DNA from: Poriferisodalis sp965262965 | GTDB lineage: Bacteria; Actinomycetota; Acidimicrobiia; Acidimicrobiales; Poriferisodalaceae | Reading direction: 5' to 3' | Length of the DNA stretch: 64,000 nucleotides | NCBI RefSeq assembly: GCF_965262965.1 | Contig: NZ_OZ253573.1 | Span: forward strand, 3,410,001-3,474,000 | In this document: piece by piece, positions 52,250-61,402 of the stretch | How the letters are laid out: each line of letters opens with the position of its first letter | Numbering within the stretch: the first letter of the stretch is position 1 | Made by a program: the position numbers and the translations under genes | Notes under the pieces: model-generated | Databases searched by the model: none | Seen by the model: the letters and a program-made list of their open reading frames with translations, nothing else | Told to the model about the DNA's origin: nothing

Positions 52250-53286
52250 GCCGAGTCCTTGTCGCGATGTCCGGGGGAGTGGACAGCTCTGTCGCGGCCG
52301 CACTGTGCCAGCGTGAAGGCCACGAGGTGGTGGGCGTCACCCTCAAGCTGTGGGGCGGGCCGCAGGATCAGGGCTGCTGCGCCGTGTCCGATGTCGACGA
52401 CGCGCGTCGGGTGTGCCAGCAGCTGGGCATCGACCACTTCGTCTTCAACTACGCCGCAGAATTCGAACGTGATGTCGTCGAGCCCTACGTGGACGCTCAC
52501 CGGAGCGGTGTGACGCCCAACCCGTGCATTGCCTGCAATCGGCATGTGAAGTTCGACGTGCTGGCGGATCGCACCCGGCGATTGGGGTTCGAGCGCCTCG
52601 TCACCGGTCACCACGTCCGCGTCGTCGAGCGGGATGGCAGCCGACGGCTGCGGCGGGGTGCCGATGACGCCAAGGACCAGTCCTACGTGCTGTACATGCT
52701 GTCGAGCGCTGATCTGGCTGACCTGTGGTTCCCGGTCGGCGACTACCGCAAGGACGAGCTGCGAATGCTCGCAGCCGAGCTGGGCCTGCGGACCGCAGAC
52801 AAGCCCGACAGCCAGGACGTGTGCTTCATCACGGCGGCGTCGGGACGGTCCAGGTTTCTGGCTGAGCGCATGGAACTGCACCCCGCAGATCTGGTTGACA
52901 CCGCGGGTAGGCCCGTGGGCACCGCACCCGCCGTTGAGCTCGTGACGGTGGGGCAGCGCAAGGGTTTGGATCTTGGCGGCGCACCGGGTCGGCGATATGC
53001 CATCGACGTGGACGTGGCTGACCGCCGTGTCATAGTCGGCACAGCGGGCGAGCTCACAGCGGCGGGTGTGGCGCTTGTCGACCATCGCTGGTCGGAAGTT
53101 CCGCACACCGGCGCCGTTGGGGCGCAAACCAGCGCACACGGACAGGCCCTGCCCGCCCGTCTCGACACCGACGGCCAGCTTCACTGGGAGACACCTCAAC
53201 GACGCGTGGCAGCGGGCCAAGCTGTCGTGTTCTACGCAAACGATGAAGTCGTGGGCGGCGCGACTGCTGCCCGCCAGCCCGTATGA
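52246..53286 (+). CDS. mnmA: tRNA-specific 2-thiouridylase MnmA
   Basis: A 346-residue ATP-pyrophosphatase that thiolates U34 of tRNA-Lys, -Glu and -Gln. The PP-loop is LVAMSGGVDSSVAAAL. The two catalytic cysteines are in TPNPCIACNRHVKF and SQDVCFI. VTGHHVR, AKDQSYVLYML, RKDELRMLAAELGL (in part) and the C-terminal barrel GQRKGLDLGG fit the family. The GTG overlaps the desulfurase stop, and the 3' end overlaps the next gene by 4 nt (ATGA). All three genes are therefore translationally coupled. Confidence 0.95.
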   Translation: MSRVLVAMSGGVDSSVAAALCQREGHEVVGVTLKLWGGPQDQGCCAVSDVDDARRVCQQLGIDHFVFNYAAEFERDVVEPYVDAHRSGVTPNPCIACNRHVKFDVLADRTRRLGFERLVTGHHVRVVERDGSRRLRRGADDAKDQSYVLYMLSSADLADLWFPVGDYRKDELRMLAAELGLRTADKPDSQDVCFITAASGRSRFLAERMELHPADLVDTAGRPVGTAPAVELVTVGQRKGLDLGGAPGRRYAIDVDVADRRVIVGTAGELTAAGVALVDHRWSEVPHTGAVGAQTSAHGQALPARLDTDGQLHWETPQRRVAAGQAVVFYANDEVVGGATAARQPV

Positions 53287-53729
53287 GCCAACCCGGAGAC
53301 GATGCGCCCGTCCCGTGGGCGCTGCGCAAAGGTGTCTCGACAGCGATCACGCTTGGCGTCCTCGTCGCGGCCGCGGGCGTCGTGCTCGCTGTGTGGCTGA
53401 GCCGTGGTGGAGAGGCCTCGCAGTCCTATCCCAGCGGCCTGCAGGAAGTGGCGCCGGTGCCAGGCGCTCAAGTGCCGCGCCAGAGCCCCATCGGCGCCCG
53501 GCTCGACGCCGGTTGGAAGCCGACGCTCGTGATTGGGGGGACCACGATTCCCGCTCACCAGCTCGATGCTGGCACGACGCAGCTCGGCGAGTACTTCTTC
53601 GCCCCGGGACCAGGCAAGGTGATCGAGGAGCTGCGCAGCGGTCAGACATGCGCCCGCGTGACTGCAACCCCGGTCATCGATGTCGAAGCAGCTGACCTCA
53701 TCTTCGAGTGGTGCTTCAGCACGTTTTGA
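53283..53729 (+). CDS. Single-pass membrane-anchored protein, unknown
   Basis: A 148-residue protein. One N-terminal hydrophobic helix (ITLGVLVAAAGVVLAVWLS) is preceded by a short cytoplasmic tail. The rest is an extracytoplasmic Pro/Gly-rich part with VIGGTTIPAHQLDAG, FFAPGPGKVIEEL and two cysteines (TCARV, WCFSTF) that could pair. I recognise no family. It overlaps mnmA by 4 nt and ends the unit. The following 183 bp hold no gene and mark where the methyltransferase/endonuclease pair joins. Confidence 0.55.
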   Translation: MSQPGDDAPVPWALRKGVSTAITLGVLVAAAGVVLAVWLSRGGEASQSYPSGLQEVAPVPGAQVPRQSPIGARLDAGWKPTLVIGGTTIPAHQLDAGTTQLGEYFFAPGPGKVIEELRSGQTCARVTATPVIDVEAADLIFEWCFSTF

Positions 53730-53912
53730 CCCAGCGGTGCACGGGGGTCAGCCTCACCGAAGACGCAGCTCATGCCTCGCGCGGCGAGCGGCGCTCGAGT
53801 TGCATGAATCAGCACCGAGTTACTGGCTGGCCTGATGTATCGCTGTCGCGATCGGCGCTCCTGCTCAAGCAGTCCGCGACGATGTCACACCTCGCCAGTA
53901 CTGTCCGGGTCC

Positions 53913-55064
53913 ATGCCGACGGTCGCCGAGTTCTTCGCGGGCATCGGCCTCGTGCGTGCCGGTGTTGAAGCCGCTGGCTTCGATGTGGTGTGGGCCAATG
54001 ACATCTCGCCCCTCAAGCACGCCGTCTATGCGACCAACTTTGATGCCGACGACTATCGCTTGTGCGACGTGCGAGACGTACGCGGCAGCGAACTGCCGGC
54101 TGTCGATGTAGCGACGGCCAGCTTTCCGTGCATTGATCTTTCGCTTGCGGGTCACCGGCGTGGCTTGGCTGGGGAGCAGTCCGGCCTGTTCTTCGAATTC
54201 ACCCGAGTGCTCACCGAGATGGGACAACGCAAACCTCGCGCCGTGCTCATCGAGAATGTGCCTTCGTTCATGTCGTCGCGAGGCGGGAGCGACTTGCGTG
54301 GCGCGCTCAAGGTACTCAATGAACTGGGATACGCCTGCGATCTGTCCGTCGTCGATTCGCGTTGGTTCGTGCCGCAGTCCAGGAGCCGCCTGTTCGTGCT
54401 GGGCGTGCGCGGCGCCCTCGTCCCGTCGGCTGCGCTCCCCCCGTCAAGGGTGCGAGCTGAGCCCCGCGAGGCTGCGGGGTATCCGGACGCCCTCCGCCCG
54501 CCAGCGCTGCGGCGATTTCTCGCCGCGAATAGCGATCTCGCGTTGGCCGCGTTGACGGATGGACAGCCTCCGCCGGTGCTGAGCCGGTTGTCCGATGTGG
54601 TGGAGCGCCTCGCAGAAGACGACGAACGATGGTGGCGCGGCCAACGCGAGGCAGCATTCAATGCGACGTTGCCCGAACGCCACCGGGCGCGTCTCGCCGA
54701 ACTCGCCGCGCAGGGCGGTACGGCATGGCGAACGGCATACCGACGGACGCGTGGAGGCAAGGCGGTCTGGGAAATTCGTCCCGACGAGATCGCCGGCTGC
54801 CTCCGCACAGCGCGGGGCGGCTCGTCGCGCCAAGCGCTTGTTGAATTCCGCGAGGGTCGCCACCGGGCGCGATGGATGACAGCGCGCGAATACGGGCGCC
54901 TCCAAGGTGTCCCCGACGACTTCGGCATCTCAGCAGTGTCGGAGGCTCAGGCACTCTTCGGCTTCGGGGACGCAGTGACCGTCCCGGCTGTCAAGTGGCT
55001 CGCGCGGAACTTCCTGAAGCCGGCACTTTCTGAGGTGCCAGTCGCTGACGCGTTCGCCGCGTGA
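53913..55064 (+). CDS. DNA (cytosine-5-)-methyltransferase
   Basis: A 383-residue C5 methyltransferase of a type II system. SAM motif I is AEFFAGIGLVRAG. The catalytic Cys73 lies in ASFPCIDLS (motif IV), Glu114 in LIENVPSF (motif VI), and motif VIII is VPQSRSRLF. A target-recognition region spans about 200-300 (LRRFLAANSDLALAAL, FNATLPERHRARL). Motifs IX-X are TREYGRLQGVPDDF-like (TAREYGRLQGVPDDFG) and GFGDAVTVPAVKWLA. ATG 53913 fits the family start; the open frame upstream does not. It overlaps the partner gene by 4 nt. It interrupts the region between mnmA and ligA, so it is probably acquired. Confidence 0.93.
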   Translation: MPTVAEFFAGIGLVRAGVEAAGFDVVWANDISPLKHAVYATNFDADDYRLCDVRDVRGSELPAVDVATASFPCIDLSLAGHRRGLAGEQSGLFFEFTRVLTEMGQRKPRAVLIENVPSFMSSRGGSDLRGALKVLNELGYACDLSVVDSRWFVPQSRSRLFVLGVRGALVPSAALPPSRVRAEPREAAGYPDALRPPALRRFLAANSDLALAALTDGQPPPVLSRLSDVVERLAEDDERWWRGQREAAFNATLPERHRARLAELAAQGGTAWRTAYRRTRGGKAVWEIRPDEIAGCLRTARGGSSRQALVEFREGRHRARWMTAREYGRLQGVPDDFGISAVSEAQALFGFGDAVTVPAVKWLARNFLKPALSEVPVADAFAA

Positions 55065-56038
55065 CTCCTGAAGAGATCACGTCGCAACTCGATGGAGCCA
55101 TCGACGACTGGTACGAAAGTCAACGGACCGCGGCGGGCGTCAACCGCAACGTGATGGCTGTCGGCCTCATCATGTGTGAGCACATGGCTACCCACTTTCC
55201 ACTCGAAGAGGCGCGCTGGTTCACGGGCACTCAAGTGAGCCTGCTCGGGGGTCCCCGCATCAGCAGGATTCTCGGCCGACATGGTGAACATCGGCAGTTC
55301 GCAAGCGAAGGTGGCCGAACCAGTCGCGGCAGCCAGGAACTCGCCCGCAGCTTTCAGGATGCGGTCAATGCTTCCCCAGCCGCCAGTGAGTTCGCAGGCG
55401 CGGGCGATGATGCAAGCGCGGACGTGATTGGTGTGCTCCAAGCGGCGATGGTTGAGCGCATCCAAATGGACTTCTTCGACCGCCAGCGCCTACGCATTGA
55501 ATATCGCAGACACGAGCCGACTCGTGCGGTTATCCAGCAGATGCTTGATGAGGCGGGCAATCGCGGCGGCAACGCGACGGGAGCTGTTGCTCAGCACCTC
55601 GTCGGTGCGGCGCTGTGCCTGCGGCATCCTGCCACGGAGATCGAGAACCACTCTTATACGACGGCAGACGAGCAAACCGGCCGCTCCGGCGATTTCGTCG
55701 TCAATGAGGCTGCCCTCCATGTCACGACAGCGCCAGGGGAAGCGCTGATGCGCAAATGCGCCCGCAACCTCGCACATGACGTTTTCCCCATTGTGCTGAC
55801 ACTTCGAGAAAAGACCGCGGCAGCGGAGGGGTTGGCCGGCAATTTCCAGATTGCCGACCTGTTGATCGTTAAGGGCATCGTCGAATTCGTCGCGGATGGC
55901 GTCGATGAGGCCGCCGAGTATCGACCTGGTCAGGTCGCAAGCCGATTGCGAGACTTGCTGGAGCTATACAACTCGCGTGTCGCTTCGGTCGAGCCTGACC
56001 CATCACTGAAAGTGGAGATTCCAAACAACCTCGGCTGA
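55061..56038 (+). CDS. Putative type II restriction endonuclease (DUF4928-like)
   Basis: A 325-residue soluble protein whose GTG overlaps the methyltransferase stop (GTGA), the usual layout of a methylase-endonuclease pair. The N-terminal half is helical: NVMAVGLIMCEHMATHFPLEE, TQVSLLGGPRISRILGRHGE. A central segment has GNATGAVAQHLVGAALCLRHP. A putative nuclease core reads GRSGDFVVNEAALHVTTAPGEALMRK, cited in part, with GDF as the likely metal Asp and HVT where PD-(D/E)xK enzymes have ExK. I recall DUF4928 as a family encoded beside C5 methyltransferases; that link and the cut site are not proven from sequence. Confidence 0.65.
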   Translation: MTPEEITSQLDGAIDDWYESQRTAAGVNRNVMAVGLIMCEHMATHFPLEEARWFTGTQVSLLGGPRISRILGRHGEHRQFASEGGRTSRGSQELARSFQDAVNASPAASEFAGAGDDASADVIGVLQAAMVERIQMDFFDRQRLRIEYRRHEPTRAVIQQMLDEAGNRGGNATGAVAQHLVGAALCLRHPATEIENHSYTTADEQTGRSGDFVVNEAALHVTTAPGEALMRKCARNLAHDVFPIVLTLREKTAAAEGLAGNFQIADLLIVKGIVEFVADGVDEAAEYRPGQVASRLRDLLELYNSRVASVEPDPSLKVEIPNNLG

Positions 56039-56082
56039 GGCCGTGATGACTCTCGCGCGACCGAGTCGATGTCCGCGGCTGA

Positions 56083-58440
56083 TCACGAAGTCGAGTCTCC
56101 GAATGATCCAGTTGCGAGCAGGGCGCGCAGGCCATCGTCGTCAAGGATCGGTACGTTCAGTTCAATGGCGCGGTCCAGCTTGGCTTGACCAGCGCGCGCC
56201 CCGGCAACAAGTGCGAATGTGCTCTTGTTGACGCTGCCCGGGGTCTTGCCGCCTCGAGCTGTGATCGCGGCTTTGGCTTCATCGCGGCTGAGGTGCCAGT
56301 TGTCCAGATTGCCTGTCAGGACCACCGACTTTCCGGCGAGCACCTGCGGGGCATCGAGTTCGCCCTCTACCCGGTCGAAGCGCACACCCGCCTCACGTAA
56401 CCGCTCCACCAACGCAGCATTGACTGTGTCGGCAAAGAACCCGCTGACACTGGCGGCGATGATCGGCCCGATCCCGTCGATGGCTGCGAGTTCCTCGTCG
56501 CTTGCGGCCACGATCTTGCCCAGCGAACCAAACCGCCGCGCTAGCAGTTCGGACGCTGTCGGTCCCAAGTGCTCCACCCCTAGCCCGATCAGCAGCCGTG
56601 GCAGAGTGACGTCCCGAGCAGCGTCGATCTCTGCCACGAGGCTCTCGGCTGATTTCTCGGCGAAGCGCGTGAGGTCAATGAGCTGGTCGTGTCGCAAAGC
56701 GAACAGTGCGGCGGGATCGCGGACCAAGCCTTGTTGGAACAACGCGATGACGGTCTGCTCGCCAAGTCCCTCGATGTCGAGCGCGCTGCGGCCTACGAAG
56801 TGGCCGATGCCTTGGATGACGCGTGCCGGGCAGGTGCGATTGGTGCAGTAGGTGTTGGCGTCGCCTTCTTGCCGCACCAAAGGATGGCCGCATGACGGGC
56901 ACTGCGTGGGGAACCGCCACGGCTGCGAGTCGTCGGACCGCCGCTTCTCGGCCGGACCCACTACCTCAGGGATAACGTCGCCAGCTTTGCGCACGATCAC
57001 CGTGTCGCCCGGGCGCACGTCCTTGGCGGCGACTTGGTCTTCGTTGTGCAGCGTGGCCAGCCTCACTTCAGAACCGTCCACCAGCACCGGCTTCATGCGG
57101 GCGAATGGTGTGGCCCGGCCTGTACGCCCGATTGACACCTCAATGTCCTCCAGCAGCGTCACCTGCTCCTCGGGCGGGAACTTGAAGGCAATGGCCCAGC
57201 GAGGCACTCTGCTGGTCTCGCCCAGCGCCTGACGCAAGGTCAGGTCCTCCAGCTTGATGACCACGCCGTCGATCTCGTAGTCGGGGCTATGGCGGGCGGC
57301 CTGCCACTCTCGGCAGTGCGTCACCACCTTGTCGATGCTCTCGAAGGTGGTGATGTGGGGATTGACGGGCAGGCCGAGAGCCGCAAAGTAAGCGAACAGC
57401 TCGGTTGCGTTGGTCAGCTCCGGACCGCCGACCATTTCACCACGGTCGTAGCTCCAAAAAGACAGGTTGCGCGTGGCGGTGACGCTGGGGTCCTTTTGTC
57501 GCAGGCTGCCGGCGGCGGTATTGCGGGGATTGCGGTAACCCGGGAACTGATTGTGGGCGGCGGCCACCTTGCTCTGCGGGTCGCGTTCCCATGCTTCCGC
57601 GATACCGCGTGCAACCTGTTTGGCGGTCGGCCTGCTGGCGATGAACTCGTCGCGCTTTGTCGCCTGGGCGCGGTTCAGCGTTTCGAATTCCGAGATGCGC
57701 ATATACACCTCGCCGCGTACCTCCAGCACCTCGGGCGCATCACCTTCGAGCTGCGAGGGAATGGCAGCGATGGTCCGGACATTGGCCGTCACGTCCTCGC
57801 CCGTGCGCCCATTGCCACGCGTGGCGGCATTCACCAGCCGACCGTTCGCATAGCGCAGCGAGATAGCCAAGCCGTCGAACTTCAACTCGCACACGAAGCG
57901 CAGCGGAGGCGCTGCGGGCGCCGCTTCTCCGCTACCGGGCGTCTCGTCGCCAGTGTCGGTCTCCGAGGGACCGGATGTCGGATGTGCGTATGGGTCTGGT
58001 GAAGTGTCGGCGATGCCGAACAGCGGTAGTTCGCCGGCATCGACGTCGTCGGTGTCGGAGGCGTGAGCGGAGGCCACGCCGCGCTGTACGCGACGATGCC
58101 AGGCAACCAGCTCGGCGGCATCCATGGCGTTGTCCAAGGACATCATGGGGATGGCGTGAACAACTTCGCTGAATCGTGCCGACATCTCCGCACCCACGCG
58201 ATGTGTGGGCGATTTCGGATCTGCCGCGTTGGGGTACCGCTCTTCAAGCTCAGCGAGCTCGCGCTTGAGCGCGTCGTATTCTCCATCGGGCACCGTCGGT
58301 GCATCGTCTCGGTAGTACTCGACGTCATAGCGGCTGAGCAGGCTGGCCAAGTGACGCATGCGGCCAAGATCGAGCTGCATGTCGGGGTTAGCGGTGGCGT
58401 CGCCGGCCTCGCCCACTCGGTCACTGCTGTCATCCAACAT
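56083..58440 (-). CDS. ligA: NAD-dependent DNA ligase
   Basis: A 785-residue replicative ligase. Domain Ia (RYDVEYYRDDAPTVPDGEYDAL) is followed by MMSLDNAMDAAE and the adenylation Lys187 in CELKFDGLAISLRYANG (in part). Then come GDVTANVRTI-like EDVTANVRTIAAIP, GRTGRATPFARMKPV (OB fold), the Zn finger CPSCGHPLV...YCTNRTCPAR, HhH repeats (IEGLGEQTVI, AIDGIGPIIAASV) and a C-terminal BRCT domain (LAGKSVVLTGNL). An extra segment of about 60 Asp/Pro/Ser-rich residues (near 115-180, with ELPLFGIAD) sits between domain Ia and the active Lys, making the protein longer than usual. ATG 58440 fits the start. It is on the opposite strand to gatCAB. Confidence 0.95.
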   Translation of the reverse strand: MLDDSSDRVGEAGDATANPDMQLDLGRMRHLASLLSRYDVEYYRDDAPTVPDGEYDALKRELAELEERYPNAADPKSPTHRVGAEMSARFSEVVHAIPMMSLDNAMDAAELVAWHRRVQRGVASAHASDTDDVDAGELPLFGIADTSPDPYAHPTSGPSETDTGDETPGSGEAAPAAPPLRFVCELKFDGLAISLRYANGRLVNAATRGNGRTGEDVTANVRTIAAIPSQLEGDAPEVLEVRGEVYMRISEFETLNRAQATKRDEFIASRPTAKQVARGIAEAWERDPQSKVAAAHNQFPGYRNPRNTAAGSLRQKDPSVTATRNLSFWSYDRGEMVGGPELTNATELFAYFAALGLPVNPHITTFESIDKVVTHCREWQAARHSPDYEIDGVVIKLEDLTLRQALGETSRVPRWAIAFKFPPEEQVTLLEDIEVSIGRTGRATPFARMKPVLVDGSEVRLATLHNEDQVAAKDVRPGDTVIVRKAGDVIPEVVGPAEKRRSDDSQPWRFPTQCPSCGHPLVRQEGDANTYCTNRTCPARVIQGIGHFVGRSALDIEGLGEQTVIALFQQGLVRDPAALFALRHDQLIDLTRFAEKSAESLVAEIDAARDVTLPRLLIGLGVEHLGPTASELLARRFGSLGKIVAASDEELAAIDGIGPIIAASVSGFFADTVNAALVERLREAGVRFDRVEGELDAPQVLAGKSVVLTGNLDNWHLSRDEAKAAITARGGKTPGSVNKSTFALVAGARAGQAKLDRAIELNVPILDDDGLRALLATGSFGDSTS

Positions 58441-58481
58441 CGCACTGCTGAGAGTACCGAGACGCTGAGACACAGATCGCT

Positions 58482-59423
58482 GTGTCTGCGGCGTCGAACG
58501 GCGAGACTCACGCCGTGGGAGCAACGCTTCGCGCGCACCCGACGCTGTGGCTGTTCCGGCTGCTGTGGCTCATCGCTCCATGGAGTGTGGGCGCAGCCGC
58601 GTCCACGGCGCTGTCGGCATGTGAGTCCACGTCGGCGCGTCTGGTGAGCATCGAGCTGTGGGCCGCATGGGCGCTGGTGCTCACTGCGTCGCTCGTTAGA
58701 CGACCCTGGGCACTGACGGTCGTGCGCGTGTGCGCGCCAGCGGCGATCGCCATTGCCGTCGGCTCGGTATGGGCCGCGGCGGCATGGGGAGTCGCACTGT
58801 CCGCTTCCGCAGCGGCAACGGCGATCGCAGGCGCTGTCGTGGCGGCGGCGGTCGCGCTCATGCCTGAAACGGGCAACGCCTACGTGGACGGTCTCAGCTA
58901 CGGCAACGAGCGACGGATGCTTCTGCGAGTGCCCTTCTTCGTTGGCATGGCAGCGGTGCCGCCCGTGTGGGCGGCAGTCGTCGCGGGCACCGGAGGGCCG
59001 TTGGTGCTGTGGGCCATCGGCGCGTGGGCGTGGGCAATCGCAACGACGCCAATCGGGTTCGTTGCAGCCGTATTCGGGACTCGGGCGCTGCACCAGCTCG
59101 CCCGCCGTTGGGTCGTGTTCGTGCCGAACGGCTTCGTGCTGCACGACCGCATGGCCGCCCATCAGCCCTTCCTGCTGCGACGCGCCGACATCGCGGCGCT
59201 CGGCCCCGCGCCTGCCGACATCGATCTCGACGCCCCGAACCTCCTGGATCTCAGCGGCAACGCGCTCGGTCCGGTGTTGGTGGTCGAGCTGAACGGCGAC
59301 GTCGAAGTCGTGCCGCGCACCAGGGGCGTGGCCGAGGTCGTGCTGGTCTCTCGGGTGCTGTTTTGCCCCACCCGTCCCGGCGAGATGCTGGCCGAGGCCG
59401 CACGCCGACGCATCGTGCGCTGA
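58482..59423 (+). CDS. Polytopic membrane protein of unknown function
   Basis: A 313-residue protein with about six hydrophobic segments in the first two thirds (LWLFRLLWLIAPWSVGAAA, VVRVCAPAAIAIAVGSVWAAA and others). A cytoplasmic-looking C-terminal domain follows (RRWVVFVPNGFVLHDRMAAHQPFLLRRADIAALGPAP, cited in part; VVELNGDVEVVPRT). I recognise no named family. Such a gene is encoded next to gatC or ligA in some actinobacteria, as far as I recall. The start is GTG 58482, 41 bp from the divergent ligA start. It precedes gatC by 64 bp. Confidence 0.65.
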   Translation: MSAASNGETHAVGATLRAHPTLWLFRLLWLIAPWSVGAAASTALSACESTSARLVSIELWAAWALVLTASLVRRPWALTVVRVCAPAAIAIAVGSVWAAAAWGVALSASAAATAIAGAVVAAAVALMPETGNAYVDGLSYGNERRMLLRVPFFVGMAAVPPVWAAVVAGTGGPLVLWAIGAWAWAIATTPIGFVAAVFGTRALHQLARRWVVFVPNGFVLHDRMAAHQPFLLRRADIAALGPAPADIDLDAPNLLDLSGNALGPVLVVELNGDVEVVPRTRGVAEVVLVSRVLFCPTRPGEMLAEAARRRIVR

Positions 59424-59487
59424 GGCTTGCGCCGTTGCCGCCGCGCACATTCTCCGCGGACGGGCGCAGCGTTACCCTGCCGCATGC

Positions 59488-59862
59488 ATGAGCGAGTCGA
59501 CCCCAAGCGAGCCGGCAGAGACGGTAGTTGAAGCGCCGAATAAGGCACCGGATGGGGCATCGGCTGAAGCGATCAGCACAGAACAGGTCTCGTACGTCGC
59601 GCGGCTCGCCCGTATCGAGCTGACGCAACCCGAGATCGAGCACTTCACGAGCCACTTGGCGCGTGTGCTCTCCCATGCCCGCGAGCTCGAGGATCTCGAT
59701 CTCAGCGATGTGGCTCCCCTCGCGCATCCGTACCCGCTGCGCAACGTCTTCCGTGATGACGTCGTGGGTGGTGTCGCGGATCGGGACGAAGTGCTGGCCC
59801 AGGCTCCGGCTGCAGAGCACGGCCAGTTCGCTGTGCCTCCGGTGCTCGGCGGAGCATCATGA
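59488..59862 (+). CDS. gatC: Asp-tRNA(Asn)/Glu-tRNA(Gln) amidotransferase subunit C
   Basis: A 124-residue small subunit that wraps around GatA. STEQVSYVARLARIELTQPEIEHF, ELEDLDLSDVAPLAHPYPLRNVFRDD and AEHGQFAVPPVLGG (cited in parts) are the standard pattern. The first 27 residues are an extra Pro/Ala/Glu-rich tail. ATG 59488 is the first start in frame. It is followed by gatA after 61 bp, in which no further gene is seen. Confidence 0.94.
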   Translation: MSESTPSEPAETVVEAPNKAPDGASAEAISTEQVSYVARLARIELTQPEIEHFTSHLARVLSHARELEDLDLSDVAPLAHPYPLRNVFRDDVVGGVADRDEVLAQAPAAEHGQFAVPPVLGGAS

Positions 59863-59923
59863 CCTCGTCTGTGGGGATCGTGAGCGAAACGGGGCCTGAA
59901 TTGCCCGGTTCGGCGGGTTCTCG

Positions 59924-61402
59924 ATGACCACAGCTGCAGCCATCGCGAATGACGTTCGATCCGGCACCCGGCGGGCTGTCGACGTCGTCGAGGGGCACCT
60001 GAGCCAGATCGAAGCCCACGACAGCAACGTGGCGGCGTTCAATGCCGTCACCGCTGACGAGGCGCGGGCTGCCGCCGCGGCGGTCGATGCCATGGTCGCA
60101 GACGGCCGCGATCCCGGTCCGCTGGCAGGTGTGCCTGTCGCCTACAAGGACAACCTGTGCACTCGCGGGATCGCGACCACCTGCTCGTCGCGCATGCTCG
60201 AGGGCTGGCTGCCGCCATACGACGCCACCGTCGTGACCGCCATGGCATCTGCGGGTGCCGTCATGGTCGGCAAGACGAACCTGGACGAGTTCGCCATGGG
60301 CAGCTCGACCGAGAACTCAGCGTTCGGGCCGACACGCAATCCCTACGACCTCGCCCGGGTGCCCGGCGGCTCCAGCGGGGGCTCCGCGGCTGCAGTCGCA
60401 GCTGGGTTCGCGCCGCTGGCGCTGGGTTCGGACACGGGCGGTTCCATCCGTCAGCCCGCAGCGCTGTGCGGTGCCGTGGGCATCAAGCCCACCTACGGGC
60501 GCGTCAGCCGGTACGGCTTGGTGGCGTTTGCGAGTTCATTCGACCAGATCGGCCCGATTGCTGGCGATGTGGCCGACGCGGCGCTGGCTCTGGGTGTCAT
60601 CAGCGGCCACGACCCTGCCGACAGCACATCGGTTCCGGCGGAGGTTCCCGACTTCGGCGCAGCGCTACGCGAAGGCGTCGAGGGTTTGCGCGTCGGCGTG
60701 ATCGGTGAACTGGCCGGAGGGAGCTCGAACGGTTCGCTCGGCGGTATGGATCCGGAGGTCATCGAGCGGCTGCACGAGGCGGCGGACGCACTGGCTGACG
60801 CCGGCGCTCGGGTCGGGCGCGCCTCGGTCCCGGCCGTCACCTACGGACTCACGGCCTACTACCTCATCGCTCCCGCCGAAGCATCGAGCAATCTGGCGCG
60901 TTACGACGGCACTCGCTACGGCTTGCGCGTCGCCGGTGCCGATGCCGAGGAGATGAACCGTCTGACCCGGCGAGCCGGTTTCGGCTCGGAAGTCAAGGCG
61001 CGCATCATGCTCGGCACGTTCGCGCTCAGCGCCGGCTACTACGACGCCTACTACGGAAAGGCGCAGCGAGTCCGCATGCTCACGCGGCGCGATTTCGACG
61101 CTGCGTATACCGATTTTGACGTGCTGCTCTCGCCTACCTCGCCGTGTGTGGCATTCCCGTTCGGCGAGCGCTCGGATCCGATGACCATGTACCGGTGCGA
61201 CACCTGCACCATCCCGTCCAACCTGAGCGGTGATCCGGCGATGTCGGTGCCGTTCGGCACCGGGGCTGCGGACTTGCCCGTCGGTGTGCAGGTCCTGGCT
61301 CCGGCAATGTGCGAGGCGAGAATGCTCACTGTCGCCGCCGCGCTCGAGCGTGTGGCCCCCCCGCTGCGGCCACCTCGTCTTGGGGCCGGGGAGGAATCGT
61401 GA
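59924..61402 (+). CDS. gatA: Asp-tRNA(Asn)/Glu-tRNA(Gln) amidotransferase subunit A
   Basis: A 492-residue amidase-signature enzyme that frees ammonia from glutamine for transamidation of misacylated tRNA. The Ser-cisSer-Lys triad lies in VAYKDNLCTRG (Lys), PGGSSGGSAAAVAAG and LGSDTGGSIRQPAAL (catalytic Ser). GIKPTYGRVSRYGLVAFASSFDQIGP (in part) is typical GatA. The ATG at 59924 has weak upstream spacing but matches the family N-terminus. Its stop overlaps the gatB start region. Confidence 0.96.
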   Translation: MTTAAAIANDVRSGTRRAVDVVEGHLSQIEAHDSNVAAFNAVTADEARAAAAAVDAMVADGRDPGPLAGVPVAYKDNLCTRGIATTCSSRMLEGWLPPYDATVVTAMASAGAVMVGKTNLDEFAMGSSTENSAFGPTRNPYDLARVPGGSSGGSAAAVAAGFAPLALGSDTGGSIRQPAALCGAVGIKPTYGRVSRYGLVAFASSFDQIGPIAGDVADAALALGVISGHDPADSTSVPAEVPDFGAALREGVEGLRVGVIGELAGGSSNGSLGGMDPEVIERLHEAADALADAGARVGRASVPAVTYGLTAYYLIAPAEASSNLARYDGTRYGLRVAGADAEEMNRLTRRAGFGSEVKARIMLGTFALSAGYYDAYYGKAQRVRMLTRRDFDAAYTDFDVLLSPTSPCVAFPFGERSDPMTMYRCDTCTIPSNLSGDPAMSVPFGTGAADLPVGVQVLAPAMCEARMLTVAAALERVAPPLRPPRLGAGEES

